A program made the translations under genes and the position numbers. DNA of 49,504 nt, from assembly GCA_019634415.1 (NCBI GenBank), contig JAHQVJ010000138.1, forward strand, positions 1 through 49,504. The letters run 5' to 3'. Below the pieces are notes generated by a model. The model was not told the origin of the DNA, did no database searches, and saw nothing but the letters and a program-made list of their open reading frames with translations. Source of the stretch: Myxococcales bacterium (GTDB taxonomy: Bacteria > Myxococcota_A > UBA796 > GCA-2862545). Positions 9,293 through 19,697 of this stretch are shown piece by piece (positions within the stretch are counted from its first letter, which is position 1; each line of letters begins with the position of its first letter).

Positions 9293-10378
9293 CTACTGGC
9301 TTCCGCGTTGCTCCGCGTCGCCTTCTCGGTCGTCGGGCGCGGTCGAAGCGGAGGTGGAACCCTCGTCCTCTGGCGGAGTGGGCGCCTCGCCACCGCCTGC
9401 GCCTCCCTCGGCGGGTCCTTCGGGATCCTCCTGGGGAGCCGCCTCTTCACCGTCGGTCTCCTCGACGGTCTCGGCGTCTGCGGTGACCGAGTCGTCTTGC
9501 TCGGGCTTGGGCACGGGAGCCACGAGGGGCGCAGGGGTCGCCACCGGTCGCCCCTGGCTGTCGATCTCGCAGCGCGAGATGCGCTTGTAGACCACGGTCT
9601 GAGCGCCGTGGTAGCGGAAACCGAGCACACGGTACTCGAAGCGGAAGGCCTCGGAGGAGGGGTAGACCACGTTGCCACGGACCAGACCCCTCACGTGGAC
9701 CTCGGCGTCGCGCACGGTTCGAGAGCGCGGCCACTTGCCGGTGCGGAACTTGACCGGGAAGTTGACGTCCAGCAAGCTCGGCACGTCGCCGCCGCTGGGG
9801 AAGAAGATGGAGACGTCGATCTCCTCTGCTCGGCCCTTGGCGAGGGGGATGGAGCGATGGAGGACCACGCCTCCCCGGGCGCCGTCCCACTCGGCCCAGG
9901 AGGTGAAGGCATCGCCGCCGATCCGGTGCAGCGCGCTGCGGAGCACGTTGATGGCCTCGGCTCCTTCCACCATGGCCGCACCGTCCTCGTCGCCCGACAC
10001 CACCACGCGGCCTCCCCGCAGGCGGCCCACCAGCGGGGCGAAGCGGGCGTCCTCGTGCTCGAACACGCGGGTCGTGGTGCCCCGGCGGTCCTGCAGCAGC
10101 TCGCCCAGGGGCTGCAGGTGCACCTCGCCCCAGATGCCGTTGTCGGTCTTGCCGGCGAACACGGCGTCGCCACGGGAGGTGAAGGGCCCCGTGCGCCAGT
10201 CCCAGCTGGCTTGGCCCACCCACTCCCAGCACCCACGGGGCAGATCCAGGATCTCCTCGGCGGCTTGCTCCCAGTGGTCGATGTCGTCGAGATCCACGTT
10301 GGGCGGCACGTTGGCGTGGGCGGCCGTCGGTGCAGAAACGGCGGCCACGAAAGCGAAGGAGGAAAGGGTGGCCCACAT
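9293..10378 (-). CDS. secreted protein of unknown function with acidic low-complexity tail
   Basis: 361 residues from the chosen start. A Sec signal peptide MWATLSSFAFVAAVSAPTAAHA with AHA cleavage precedes a globular part of ~230 residues with many Trp and beta-strand-like segments (GCWEWVGQASWDW, GKTDNGIWGEVHLQPLGELL). The last ~100 residues are Pro, Glu, Gly and Thr-rich and probably disordered. No family recognised; no catalytic motif seen. An ATG at 10447 would add 23 residues ahead of the hydrophobic stretch and is possible; the one at 10378 has GGGAG upstream. It is divergent from the ravA-like gene and the first of three minus-strand genes running to metG. Confidence 0.7.
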   Translation of the reverse strand: MWATLSSFAFVAAVSAPTAAHANVPPNVDLDDIDHWEQAAEEILDLPRGCWEWVGQASWDWRTGPFTSRGDAVFAGKTDNGIWGEVHLQPLGELLQDRRGTTTRVFEHEDARFAPLVGRLRGGRVVVSGDEDGAAMVEGAEAINVLRSALHRIGGDAFTSWAEWDGARGGVVLHRSIPLAKGRAEEIDVSIFFPSGGDVPSLLDVNFPVKFRTGKWPRSRTVRDAEVHVRGLVRGNVVYPSSEAFRFEYRVLGFRYHGAQTVVYKRISRCEIDSQGRPVATPAPLVAPVPKPEQDDSVTADAETVEETDGEEAAPQEDPEGPAEGGAGGGEAPTPPEDEGSTSASTAPDDREGDAEQRGSQ

Positions 10379-10503
10379 GGTGCGCACTCCCGTGTGCAGC
10401 CGGTCCACTAACCCAGCGTGCTGGGGCTTCGAGAGCAACGTTGTCATCTGCCGTCTTTCCATGACCGGTACAAAGCTCGTGCCTCGGGATACCGTGCTCT
10501 GCG

Positions 10504-12614
<2,111 letters not shown>

Positions 12615-12618
<4 letters not shown>

Positions 12619-14147
12619 TCGGGGGCACGACGCCTGCCGAGGGGCTCCCCGTCGACGTGGTGGTCCGCCACCCCCTCGTGCGGGAGCTGGGGGAGGATGC
12701 GTTCGATCAGCGGCGCGCGGACGCGTTCGCCGTGGACCTGGCGCGCTGGCTGTACGGCCGTCCCCGCACGGAGCTGGGCCCGCTGGCGCAGGTGATCACG
12801 GTGGTGGCCCAGCGGGAGCTTCGCTCCACCCGGGCGATCTGCCGTGACCGTCCGCTGATGGCGGTGGAGGCTGCGGCGCGAGCCACGGCGGTGCTCTGGC
12901 CGTTGCTGCGCGAGGTGGACCCGGAGCCGCCCCATCCACCAGAGGAGGAGGGGGCCGCGGGAGCGGGGGGCGAGGGCGCCGAGAACGGCGAGGACGACGA
13001 CGATCAGGAGGGCGCCTCCGACGAGGAAGAGGAGGAGGAGGACACCGACGACGAGGACTCCGAGGAGACGGAGGAGGATCCGTTGTCGGAGCTGCTGGGG
13101 GAGCTGGGGGAAGCAGACGACCCCGATCTAGACGCCCTCATCGACCAGCTCCGCGCCCGGATGGGAGACGACGGGGACCCGGGAGAGGCCGCTGCGCAGG
13201 CGCTGGACGAGGTGAGCCAGGCAGCTGCCGAGGGGGCCATCGAGACGGATCGGGTGGCGCGGCATCTGGAGCGGTTCTTGCCTGGGGTGGGGTGGTCCAG
13301 CGCGCCGGGCCAGCTGCAGCTGTCGCTGCTGGAGCGCTTGGAGCAGCTGACGACGCTGCTCGGGCAGCTCGAGGAGCTCCGGGACCTCGCCGACGCCCTG
13401 GGGCGGCTCGAGGATGCGTCGGAGCGCGACGGGAGCCGGCAGGGAGGGCGCGAGGAGGTGGTGGGTGTGCGCCTGGGGGGCGAGGTGGCCACCGCCCTGC
13501 CGGGGGAGCTGGCTCTGCTGGGGGACGAGCAGACGGAGGACCTGTTCTACCAGCGCCTGATGGACCGTCGCTTGGTGTCGCTGGAGCTCACGGGCACGGG
13601 CGACGAGGGGCGAGCCCAGGGCGACCGGCGCGGTCCCATCATCGCCTGCATCGACACCTCGGCCTCCATGGAGGGGGCGCCAGAGCTAGCCGCGAAGGCC
13701 CTGGTGCTGGCGGTGTGTAGGCGAGCGATTCCGCGCGGTCGACCGGTGCACCTGATCTTGTTCGGGGGGCCCGGCGAGCGCACCGAGATCCGGCTCCGGC
13801 GGGGGCTCGGGGGCCTCGAGGGCATGCTCGCGTTCCTGGAGCGCTCGTTCCACAGCGGGACGGACTTCGACGGACCCTTGCTGCGCGCGATGGACCTGCT
13901 CGAGGAGACGGAGCTCGATCTGGCGGACGTGCTGGTGGTCACCGATGGCCTGTGCCGCGCGGGACCCGACGTGGTGGACCGCGTGGCGGAGGTTCGGGCT
14001 GCACGCGGGGTCCGGGTGTGGTCCGTGGTGCTGGGCTTTCGCGACACCAGGGGCGTCGAGCCGTTCAGCGACGAGGTCATGCAGCTCGATCCCACGGACG
14101 CCGCTGCGGCGTCTGGCATGGTCAAGCGGCTGTCGCGACGCCGCTAG
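12615..14147 (+). CDS. VWA-domain protein, ViaA/CoxE-like partner of the MoxR ATPase
   Basis: 510 residues. The C-terminal ~180 residues are a von Willebrand A domain with an intact metal-ion-dependent adhesion site: Asp-Thr-Ser-Ala-Ser in IIACIDTSASMEG (from ~345), a Thr in HSGTDFDGPL, and the Asp of VVTDG. The N-terminal part is helical and holds a very acidic low-complexity stretch (residues ~112-172, mostly Glu and Asp). This resembles ViaA, whose N-terminal region binds RavA and stimulates its ATPase. The GTG start sits in the GTGA overlap with the upstream stop and gives a natural N terminus. Expected to act in the cytoplasm or at the membrane with the ATPase. Confidence 0.85.
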
Positions 14148-14206
14148 TTTCACGACGGTCTCAATCCCTCGCGTTCTGGATCCGAATGGATGGACGGAGG
14201 GGGAGA

Positions 14207-15151
14207 ATGAGCGACCTACCACGGACACCGTCCGAGCAATTCGATGATCGTACGGGCGTGGTGTGGCGTCGGCGCAGAGCCGACGGTCTCCGCATCCCCA
14301 CCGTACGCGTGGTGGCAGGGCCGGATCTACTGGCCAGCTATGCGATCTATCCGACCGAGCGCGTGATCATCGGGCGCGACATGGAGTGCGATCTCGTGTT
14401 GTCGGACGACTCCGTGTCGCGTCGGCACGCCATCGTGGAGTGGAAACGCGGCAAGCTGTACCTGGAGGATCTCGGCTCCACCAACGGTACGTCCATCGGC
14501 CGGGCGGGAGTGGTGCGTCCCGTGGAGCTGCCTCAGGGCGAGGTCTTCTACGTGGGCAACGTGGCGCTGCGCATCGACCCGATGACCATCGAGGAGATCC
14601 AGCACCTCGAGCGCGTCGCCCATCGACTCACCCAGGCATCGCGGGACGACCTCACGGGGCTGCTGGGGCGTGGCTGGCTCGAGCAGCAGCTGCCGGGGCT
14701 GGTGGCGCGCAACCAGCTGCGACAGACCCCTCTGGCGGCGTTGTTCATCGACGTCGATCACTTCAAGCAGATCAACGACACCTTCGGGCACGCCCTCGGG
14801 GACCAGGTGCTGCGCACCACGGCGCAGCTCCTGCTGGGGACGGTGCGCGAGGGGGACCGGGTGGTCCGGTACGGTGGAGAGGAGTTCCTCGTGGTCCTCA
14901 ACCACTGTGACCGTCAGGGCGCAGAGCGAGTGGCGAAGCGCCTGCTGCACTCCATTCGCACCCACCAGTGGTCCGCCTACGTGGGCGACGAGGAGCGGTC
15001 CCTCGCGGTCACCATCTCGCTGGGCGTGGCCGTGCTCACCCCCGACGAGTCCCACGAGGACTGGCTGCAGCGAGCCGACATGGCGATGTATGCCGCCAAG
15101 GGCTCGGGTCGCGACCGCGTGATGTACGCCGACGAGCCCGTGCCGGCCTGA
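14207..15151 (+). CDS. FHA-domain diguanylate cyclase (GGDEF)
   Basis: 314-residue cytoplasmic protein that should make cyclic-di-GMP from two GTP. Residues ~45-115 are a forkhead-associated domain with the full signature (VIIGRDMECDLVLSDDSVSRRHA then LEDLGSTNGT), which binds phosphothreonine and links output to Ser/Thr kinases. The GGDEF domain follows, with active-site GGEEF near residue 222. An Arg-Glu-Gly-Asp sits five residues before it, a perfect RxxD inhibitory site for product feedback. Conserved DDLTGLLGR and FIDVDHFKQINDTFGH are present. No membrane segment. GGAGGGGGAGA precedes the ATG. It follows the RavA/ViaA-like pair by 59 bases, which may mean shared control. Confidence 0.93.
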   Translation: MSDLPRTPSEQFDDRTGVVWRRRRADGLRIPTVRVVAGPDLLASYAIYPTERVIIGRDMECDLVLSDDSVSRRHAIVEWKRGKLYLEDLGSTNGTSIGRAGVVRPVELPQGEVFYVGNVALRIDPMTIEEIQHLERVAHRLTQASRDDLTGLLGRGWLEQQLPGLVARNQLRQTPLAALFIDVDHFKQINDTFGHALGDQVLRTTAQLLLGTVREGDRVVRYGGEEFLVVLNHCDRQGAERVAKRLLHSIRTHQWSAYVGDEERSLAVTISLGVAVLTPDESHEDWLQRADMAMYAAKGSGRDRVMYADEPVPA

Positions 15152-15189
15152 CGATCCGGGGGTCAGATTTCGGCGCGGCGAGGCCTTAG

Positions 15190-16059
15190 GTGGCTGCTGG
15201 AGGCTGTCCAGTGGGATTCACCCTGGTGGAGCCATGCTCGGGAAGCGCGGCCTTCGCGCTGCACCTGCTGGGGGCACGGCGATCACTGCTGCCGTACCAG
15301 GGCAGCAAGTGGCGATTTCGTCACAGCCTGGCACGTCGCGCTGCACAGCTCGGCTTCGTCGGTACACCCGACGCGGTGGTGCTCACCGATCCGGGTCCCT
15401 GGGGCCGCACGCTGTCGGTGGTGCTCGATCCCGAAGGGCGCGGCGCCCTCGTGGAGCGCCTGTCCGCGCTGGCGGAGGAGGATCCGCGCGGGGTCTACGA
15501 GCGCCTTCAAGGTGGCCCGGTGCCCACCGATGCCGTCACCTTTGCGGCGGAGCATCTGTTCCTGCAGCGGCTGTCGTTCTCGGGGAAGGCGGTGGGTGCG
15601 GGTGCGGGGCGTTGGTCGTCACCAGGGTTCAACGTCTCGAGCGCGTACGGCCTTGCGGCCACCGACCGGTTCGGGGCGGTCAACCCCATGGTGCCGAGCC
15701 TGATCCGGGTGCTCCGCGGCTACGAGGCCCAGCTCGACGCACGCTGTCGGGTGGCCGTGCGCCAGTGCTGCGCGTCGGCGCCGAAGCGCGCTGTGGAGAG
15801 GCCCACCTTGGTGTACCTGGATCCGCCCTACGCCAGCACCACCCGCTACCCGGACGGGAAGATGTCCGCCGAGGACGTGGAGGTGCTGGCGCGTGCCTGG
15901 CAGCAGGCGGGGGCTGCCGTGATGGTGTCGGAGCAGCGGGGGCTCGCGCTCCGGGCCTGGCAGCGCGAGCAGCTGTACTCGGGCCGCGACGACACGAGCC
16001 CCTTTCGAGGCAAGCAGGAGGAGTGGGTGACCTTCGCTCGGGCCCGCCGGGAAGGGTAG
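15190..16059 (+). CDS. Dam-like DNA adenine methyltransferase, orphan, unusual motif order
   Basis: 289 residues. The catalytic motif Asp-Pro-Pro-Tyr lies in LVYLDPPYASTTRYPDGK near residue 214, as in N6-adenine (D12 class) methylases. The SAM-binding FxGxG-type motif I is the N-terminal EPCSGSAAFALHLLG. In standard Dam enzymes a basic WAGGK-type motif X comes before motif I, but here the matching PYQGSKWRF follows it, near residue 36. Between lie ~100 residues that could hold target recognition. No restriction endonuclease, specificity subunit or phage gene is adjacent, so it is best seen as an orphan. The GTG start at 15190 has GCGAGG upstream. Only 19 bases separate it from the next gene. 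Confidence 0.72.
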   Translation: MAAGGCPVGFTLVEPCSGSAAFALHLLGARRSLLPYQGSKWRFRHSLARRAAQLGFVGTPDAVVLTDPGPWGRTLSVVLDPEGRGALVERLSALAEEDPRGVYERLQGGPVPTDAVTFAAEHLFLQRLSFSGKAVGAGAGRWSSPGFNVSSAYGLAATDRFGAVNPMVPSLIRVLRGYEAQLDARCRVAVRQCCASAPKRAVERPTLVYLDPPYASTTRYPDGKMSAEDVEVLARAWQQAGAAVMVSEQRGLALRAWQREQLYSGRDDTSPFRGKQEEWVTFARARREG

Positions 16060-16078
16060 AAGGAGGGCGGAGGCAGGC

Positions 16079-16693
16079 ATGGAGCGTGTGGCGAGCATGG
16101 GCCTGGCCATCGTGGCGTTGTTGCTGGGCATGTGGAACGTGCTGGCGCTCAACCGCATCCAGGTGCGGCTGGACGGGCTGGAGGCGGCGGGCCCCCCGGC
16201 GGCGACGGTGGCCCCGCGACGAGACGACGGCGCCCCACGCACAGCGGATGTCCGCGAGCGGGCGCAGGCGATTCGGGCCGCGGCCGAAGAAGCCGAGATC
16301 GACCTCCGAGAGGCGGATCTGAAGGATCCGGAGGTGCGCGGGCGCATCGTGGACGTCATGCGAGCCGAGGCGGATCGGCAGTCGGCCGACCGCCAGGAGC
16401 GCTTTCGCGAGTCGCTGACGGCCGAGCTCGAGGTCTTCGCCGCCGAGCACGATCTCGACGAGGGCACCGTGGGACGGGTGCTGGGCGAGCTGCAGCGACG
16501 CAGCGATGCCTTCGCCGATGTGCGTCAGGACGTTCGCGACGGCCACATCTCCTTCATCGACGCGCGACGGGAGCTGGAGAGCTTGCGCGGTGAGAGCGAC
16601 GTCACCTTGCGAGGACTGCTGGGCGACGAGCGCTTCGAGCAGCTCGACGCGCAGCTGTGGGGTCAGCGAGGGTTCGGCCCTCCGAATCGTTAG
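16079..16693 (+). CDS. membrane-anchored coiled-coil protein, unknown function
   Basis: 204 residues. One N-terminal transmembrane helix (residues ~5-24, MGLAIVALLLGMWNVLAL) is followed by a Pro/Arg linker and a long charged helical region rich in Arg, Glu and Asp (for example ERAQAIRAAAEEAEIDLREA), probably periplasmic coiled coil. The helical pattern with LRGLLGDERFEQLD near the end recalls stress-sensor proteins of the Spy/ZraP type in layout, though the LTxxQ motif is not present. A strong GGAGG precedes the ATG. It lies in a tight run between the methylase and the sulfatase-like gene (9 bases), so these probably share a transcript. No family assigned. Confidence 0.72.
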   Translation: MERVASMGLAIVALLLGMWNVLALNRIQVRLDGLEAAGPPAATVAPRRDDGAPRTADVRERAQAIRAAAEEAEIDLREADLKDPEVRGRIVDVMRAEADRQSADRQERFRESLTAELEVFAAEHDLDEGTVGRVLGELQRRSDAFADVRQDVRDGHISFIDARRELESLRGESDVTLRGLLGDERFEQLDAQLWGQRGFGPPNR

Positions 16694-16702
16694 GAGATCG
16701 GG

Positions 16703-18043
16703 ATGTGGTCCTTGCTGTCCGTGGTGCTGTCGGGGTGTGGCCCCGGCCCGTCGACGACCGTCACCGAGCCCGATCCTTGGATTCCGGGCGAGCCGCTGGT
16801 GCAGCTGCCCGACGGGCCGCCCAAGAACCTGCTCATGCTGTCCATCGACACCCTACGCCGCGATCACGTCGGGCCCTATGCGCCAGACGGCGTGGGGCAC
16901 ATGCCCTTCCTGGCATCGTGGCTCGAGGCGTCGGTGCACATGGCGGACCACCAGCAGTGCAGCAACTGGACCTATGCGTCCACGGTCTGCACGCTGAACG
17001 GACGGGCCAACGAGGAGAACGGGTTCTTCCCCAAGATCGGTCGAGACATCCGCGTGCCCGTTCCCGACGGGCAGCGCACCCTGGCGCGGATCCTGGAGGA
17101 GAACGACTTCCTCACGCTGCTCATCTCCAGCAACTCCTGGCTGTCGGAGGAGTGGAACAACGCTCAGGGCTACGAGTACACCGAGCCTGCCACCGGGGGC
17201 TCCGCCAGGCTGATGACGAGCCGAGGGCTCACGGTGCTGCAGGATCAGCTGGCGTTCTTCCAGCCCGAGCGCTGGTTCCTGCACATGCACGTCATCGATC
17301 CCCACGTGCCCTACAACGCCCCCGACATCTACCTCGATGGCCTCGACGAGCTGGAGGAGCTGCCCATCGACGTCTCCAGCAACGAGGCGCACTACGAGGC
17401 CACGGAGCGCTGGACGGATCTGACGGCCGACGAGCGGGATCTGCTCGAGGCGCACCTGCGCGTGCGGTACGCCGCCAACCTGGCCTACCTCGACGCCCAG
17501 CTCGAGCGGTGGTGGAACGACGTGGAGCAGTCGGGTCTGCTGAAGGACACGCTGGTGGTGATCTGGACCGATCACGGCGAGCAGTTCTGGGAGCACGGGT
17601 GGCAGAGCCACGCCTACGGGCTGGCGGCGGAGGAGACCGACGGGATCTTGGCCTTTCGCAGCGCCGGTCTTCAGCCCCGGGTCTACGACGGACCCACCGT
17701 GGCCACGGACATGGTCCCCACGCTGCTGCACGCTCTGGGGCTCGAGCCCTCCCCCGCGGCCACGGGTCTGGTGATCGGGACCGAGCCTCCGGATCGGGTG
17801 CGCTTTCTGTCCACGGTGGCGCGGCTGGGGCCCATCGTGGCGGCCACGAAGGAGGACTGGAAGCTGCAGTTCCGCTGGAACACGGGGGAGCGGGGGCTGT
17901 GGCAGCGCGAGGCGGACCCGACTGAGCGCATCGATCTGTTCGTGAACACCCACCCCAAGGTGCAGGAGCTGTGGCCGCTGCTGCGCGAGCGCACGGAGAT
18001 GATGCAGCCGCTGGTGGAGGAGGTCGAGGTGGTCTGGCCGTAG
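16703..18043 (+). CDS. sulfatase-like (alkaline phosphatase superfamily) lipoprotein
   Basis: 446 residues, exported lipoprotein: MWSLLSVVLSGC ends in the lipobox LSGC. The fold signature is LLMLSIDTLRRDHVGPY (first metal-binding Asp), HVIDPHVPY, and WTDHGEQFWEHG (DHG metal site). The nucleophile loop reads NWTYASTVCTLNG. Aligned with Cys/Ser-x-Pro-x-Arg of true sulfatases this puts Thr at the nucleophile, Ala for Pro and Thr for Arg, so formylglycine formation is not expected. It is more likely a phosphoester or phosphonate-type hydrolase/transferase. GGAG precedes the ATG by seven bases. It is the last gene of the plus-strand run and converges on the VCBS lipoprotein with one base between stops. 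Confidence 0.82.
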   Translation: MWSLLSVVLSGCGPGPSTTVTEPDPWIPGEPLVQLPDGPPKNLLMLSIDTLRRDHVGPYAPDGVGHMPFLASWLEASVHMADHQQCSNWTYASTVCTLNGRANEENGFFPKIGRDIRVPVPDGQRTLARILEENDFLTLLISSNSWLSEEWNNAQGYEYTEPATGGSARLMTSRGLTVLQDQLAFFQPERWFLHMHVIDPHVPYNAPDIYLDGLDELEELPIDVSSNEAHYEATERWTDLTADERDLLEAHLRVRYAANLAYLDAQLERWWNDVEQSGLLKDTLVVIWTDHGEQFWEHGWQSHAYGLAAEETDGILAFRSAGLQPRVYDGPTVATDMVPTLLHALGLEPSPAATGLVIGTEPPDRVRFLSTVARLGPIVAATKEDWKLQFRWNTGERGLWQREADPTERIDLFVNTHPKVQELWPLLRERTEMMQPLVEEVEVVWP

Positions 18044-18052
18044 GCTACGGCC
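18036..18052. terminator. 17-bp palindrome holding both convergent stop codons
   Basis: GGCCGTAGGCTACGGCC has two perfect 8-base arms around a single central G. The plus-strand TAG (18041-18043) and the minus-strand TAG (18045-18047) lie in the arms. A bidirectional transcription barrier is possible, but there is no U-tract on either side and the near-zero loop limits RNA hairpin formation. Confidence 0.35.
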
Positions 18053-19664
18053 GCACGAGGCGCACGCGACCAGGGCCGACATCGTCGTAGCGGTCCACGG
18101 CGCCGTCGGGCCAGTGCACCTCAAGTCGGTGGGCGGATCCGGTGTGCGAGCCCATCCCCACATGGATCTCGGGGGCGGGGCCCCCCAGGTACAGCGTGTT
18201 GGCGTGCAGCAGTCGGAGCTGCCAGGGCGCGCCGGGGGTGGGCTGGATCCGGATCCGAGCACCGATCCCGAACGGGTTGGCGCCGGGCTGCTCCAGCTCC
18301 ACGCCGAGCCAGCCGCGCGGCTCGGCCACGCGACCTCGCCACAGGGTGGGCCGCTCCACCGCGTCCACCAGCAGCAGGTCGAGCACGCCGTCGCGGTCGG
18401 CGTCGAGCGGGATCACGGTGCGCCCTTGGCTCGCCCAGGTCCAGCCTGCCTCGCAGGTCGCCGCCGTGAAGCGACCGGAGCCGTCGTTGTCGTAGACGGT
18501 GCCCGCCCGCTGGCGGAAGGGATCCACCGGGAACCCGCCCGTGAGCACCAGATCGAGATCGCCGTCCAGATCGCGATCCACGAAGGCGGAGCCCCAGGTC
18601 CACTGTCCCTCGATCACCCCAGCGGACTCGCTGACATCGAGGTGCTCCGTGCCCGTCCAGGCGTACAGCCGGTTCCCGGAGCAGCCCCAGCCGTCCGGGC
18701 ACTCGGGGGCCGGATCGCGGATGCTGCCCACGAACCAGTCCAGATCTCCGTCGCCGTCCACGTCGCCGAGATCGGACCCCATGCCGTTCTCGTCGCTGTA
18801 GACGAGGCTGTCCACGGGCTTCAAGCGCATGCCGTCGTTGCGCCACAGCCCCGAGGTCTGCCAGTCCCCGACCAGGTGCATCTCCGGCCAGGCGTCGCCG
18901 TCGAGGTCGGCGAACAGGGCGCCGAAGGGGGCGCGATCGGCCAGGGCGTCGAGGCCCCAGGCCGTGGTGCCGTCCACGAAGGTGCCGTCGCCTTCGTTGA
19001 GGAGGAGGCGGTTGCGGCGCGTGGTGCCGAGCTCGGCGCGTGGCTGCCAGCTGGCCACGAACAGGTCCAGATCGCCATCGGCGTCCACGTCTGCGGCGGA
19101 GACCCCGAAGTTGTCGGCGCAGTCGCCGATGGCCTCGTCGGTGGGCGTCCAGAGGCTGGCTCCGCGTGGGGCCGCCTCCTCGCGGAACCCGCCGTTGCCG
19201 TCGTTGATGTAGAGCAGCGCGGGATCGGGACCGAGGCTGGCCACGAACAGATCCAGGTCGCGGTCACCGTCGACGTCCACGAACAGGGCGCCGCTGCTCG
19301 ACTGTGGCGAGCCCTGCCAGTGGGCCGCCTGCGCGAAGGTGCCCGACCCGTCGTTGAGCCACAGGCCGTCGGGGCCGCCGAGCACCGGGAGGAACACGTC
19401 CAGGTCTCCGTCGTCGTCGACGTCTCCCACCGCGGCGCCACCCAGCAGGGCCTCGTGGGCGCATCGTCGGGCACCGTCCCAGTGCAGCTGGTCGAAGCCC
19501 GAGACCTCGGCCGGCACGGCCTCCCAGCGATCGGGGCCTGGCGTGCCCTCGACGGTGGGGTCGGTGGCGACGCACCGGGCGGGCTCCCTCGCCGTGTCGT
19601 CGGGGGGATCTGGAGTCGGGGGCTCCGGCGCGCTGCAGGCCCAGATGTGTGCCACGATCCACAC
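18045..19664 (-). CDS. VCBS/FG-GAP-repeat lipoprotein with ASPIC/UnbV C-terminal domain
   Basis: 539 residues. Repeated Asp-rich calcium-binding loops such as VGDVDDDGDLDVFLP, VDVDGDRDLDLFVASLG and DVDADGDLDLFVASW mark FG-GAP/VCBS blades of a seven-bladed integrin-like propeller. The end (GWLGVELEQPGANPFGIGARIRI then VHWPDGAVDRYDDV) matches the ASPIC/UnbV domain that follows such propellers. The N terminus MWIVAHIWAC has a Cys in a lipobox-like position and little n-region, so surface lipidation is probable but not certain. The frame is bounded upstream by a stop, which fixes the GTG at 19664 or 19655 as start. Likely cell-surface or outer-membrane; ligand unknown. Confidence 0.85.
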   Translation of the reverse strand: MWIVAHIWACSAPEPPTPDPPDDTAREPARCVATDPTVEGTPGPDRWEAVPAEVSGFDQLHWDGARRCAHEALLGGAAVGDVDDDGDLDVFLPVLGGPDGLWLNDGSGTFAQAAHWQGSPQSSSGALFVDVDGDRDLDLFVASLGPDPALLYINDGNGGFREEAAPRGASLWTPTDEAIGDCADNFGVSAADVDADGDLDLFVASWQPRAELGTTRRNRLLLNEGDGTFVDGTTAWGLDALADRAPFGALFADLDGDAWPEMHLVGDWQTSGLWRNDGMRLKPVDSLVYSDENGMGSDLGDVDGDGDLDWFVGSIRDPAPECPDGWGCSGNRLYAWTGTEHLDVSESAGVIEGQWTWGSAFVDRDLDGDLDLVLTGGFPVDPFRQRAGTVYDNDGSGRFTAATCEAGWTWASQGRTVIPLDADRDGVLDLLLVDAVERPTLWRGRVAEPRGWLGVELEQPGANPFGIGARIRIQPTPGAPWQLRLLHANTLYLGGPAPEIHVGMGSHTGSAHRLEVHWPDGAVDRYDDVGPGRVRLVRP

Positions 19665-19697
19665 CCCTGCAGGTTAGCCCGGCCCCACGGAGGTTCG

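Noticed and set aside
18114..19697. Large upstream extension of the bisphosphate nucleotidase frame
   Set aside because: It runs opposite the VCBS lipoprotein; the nucleotidase start at 19698 has a good ribosome site and normal length.
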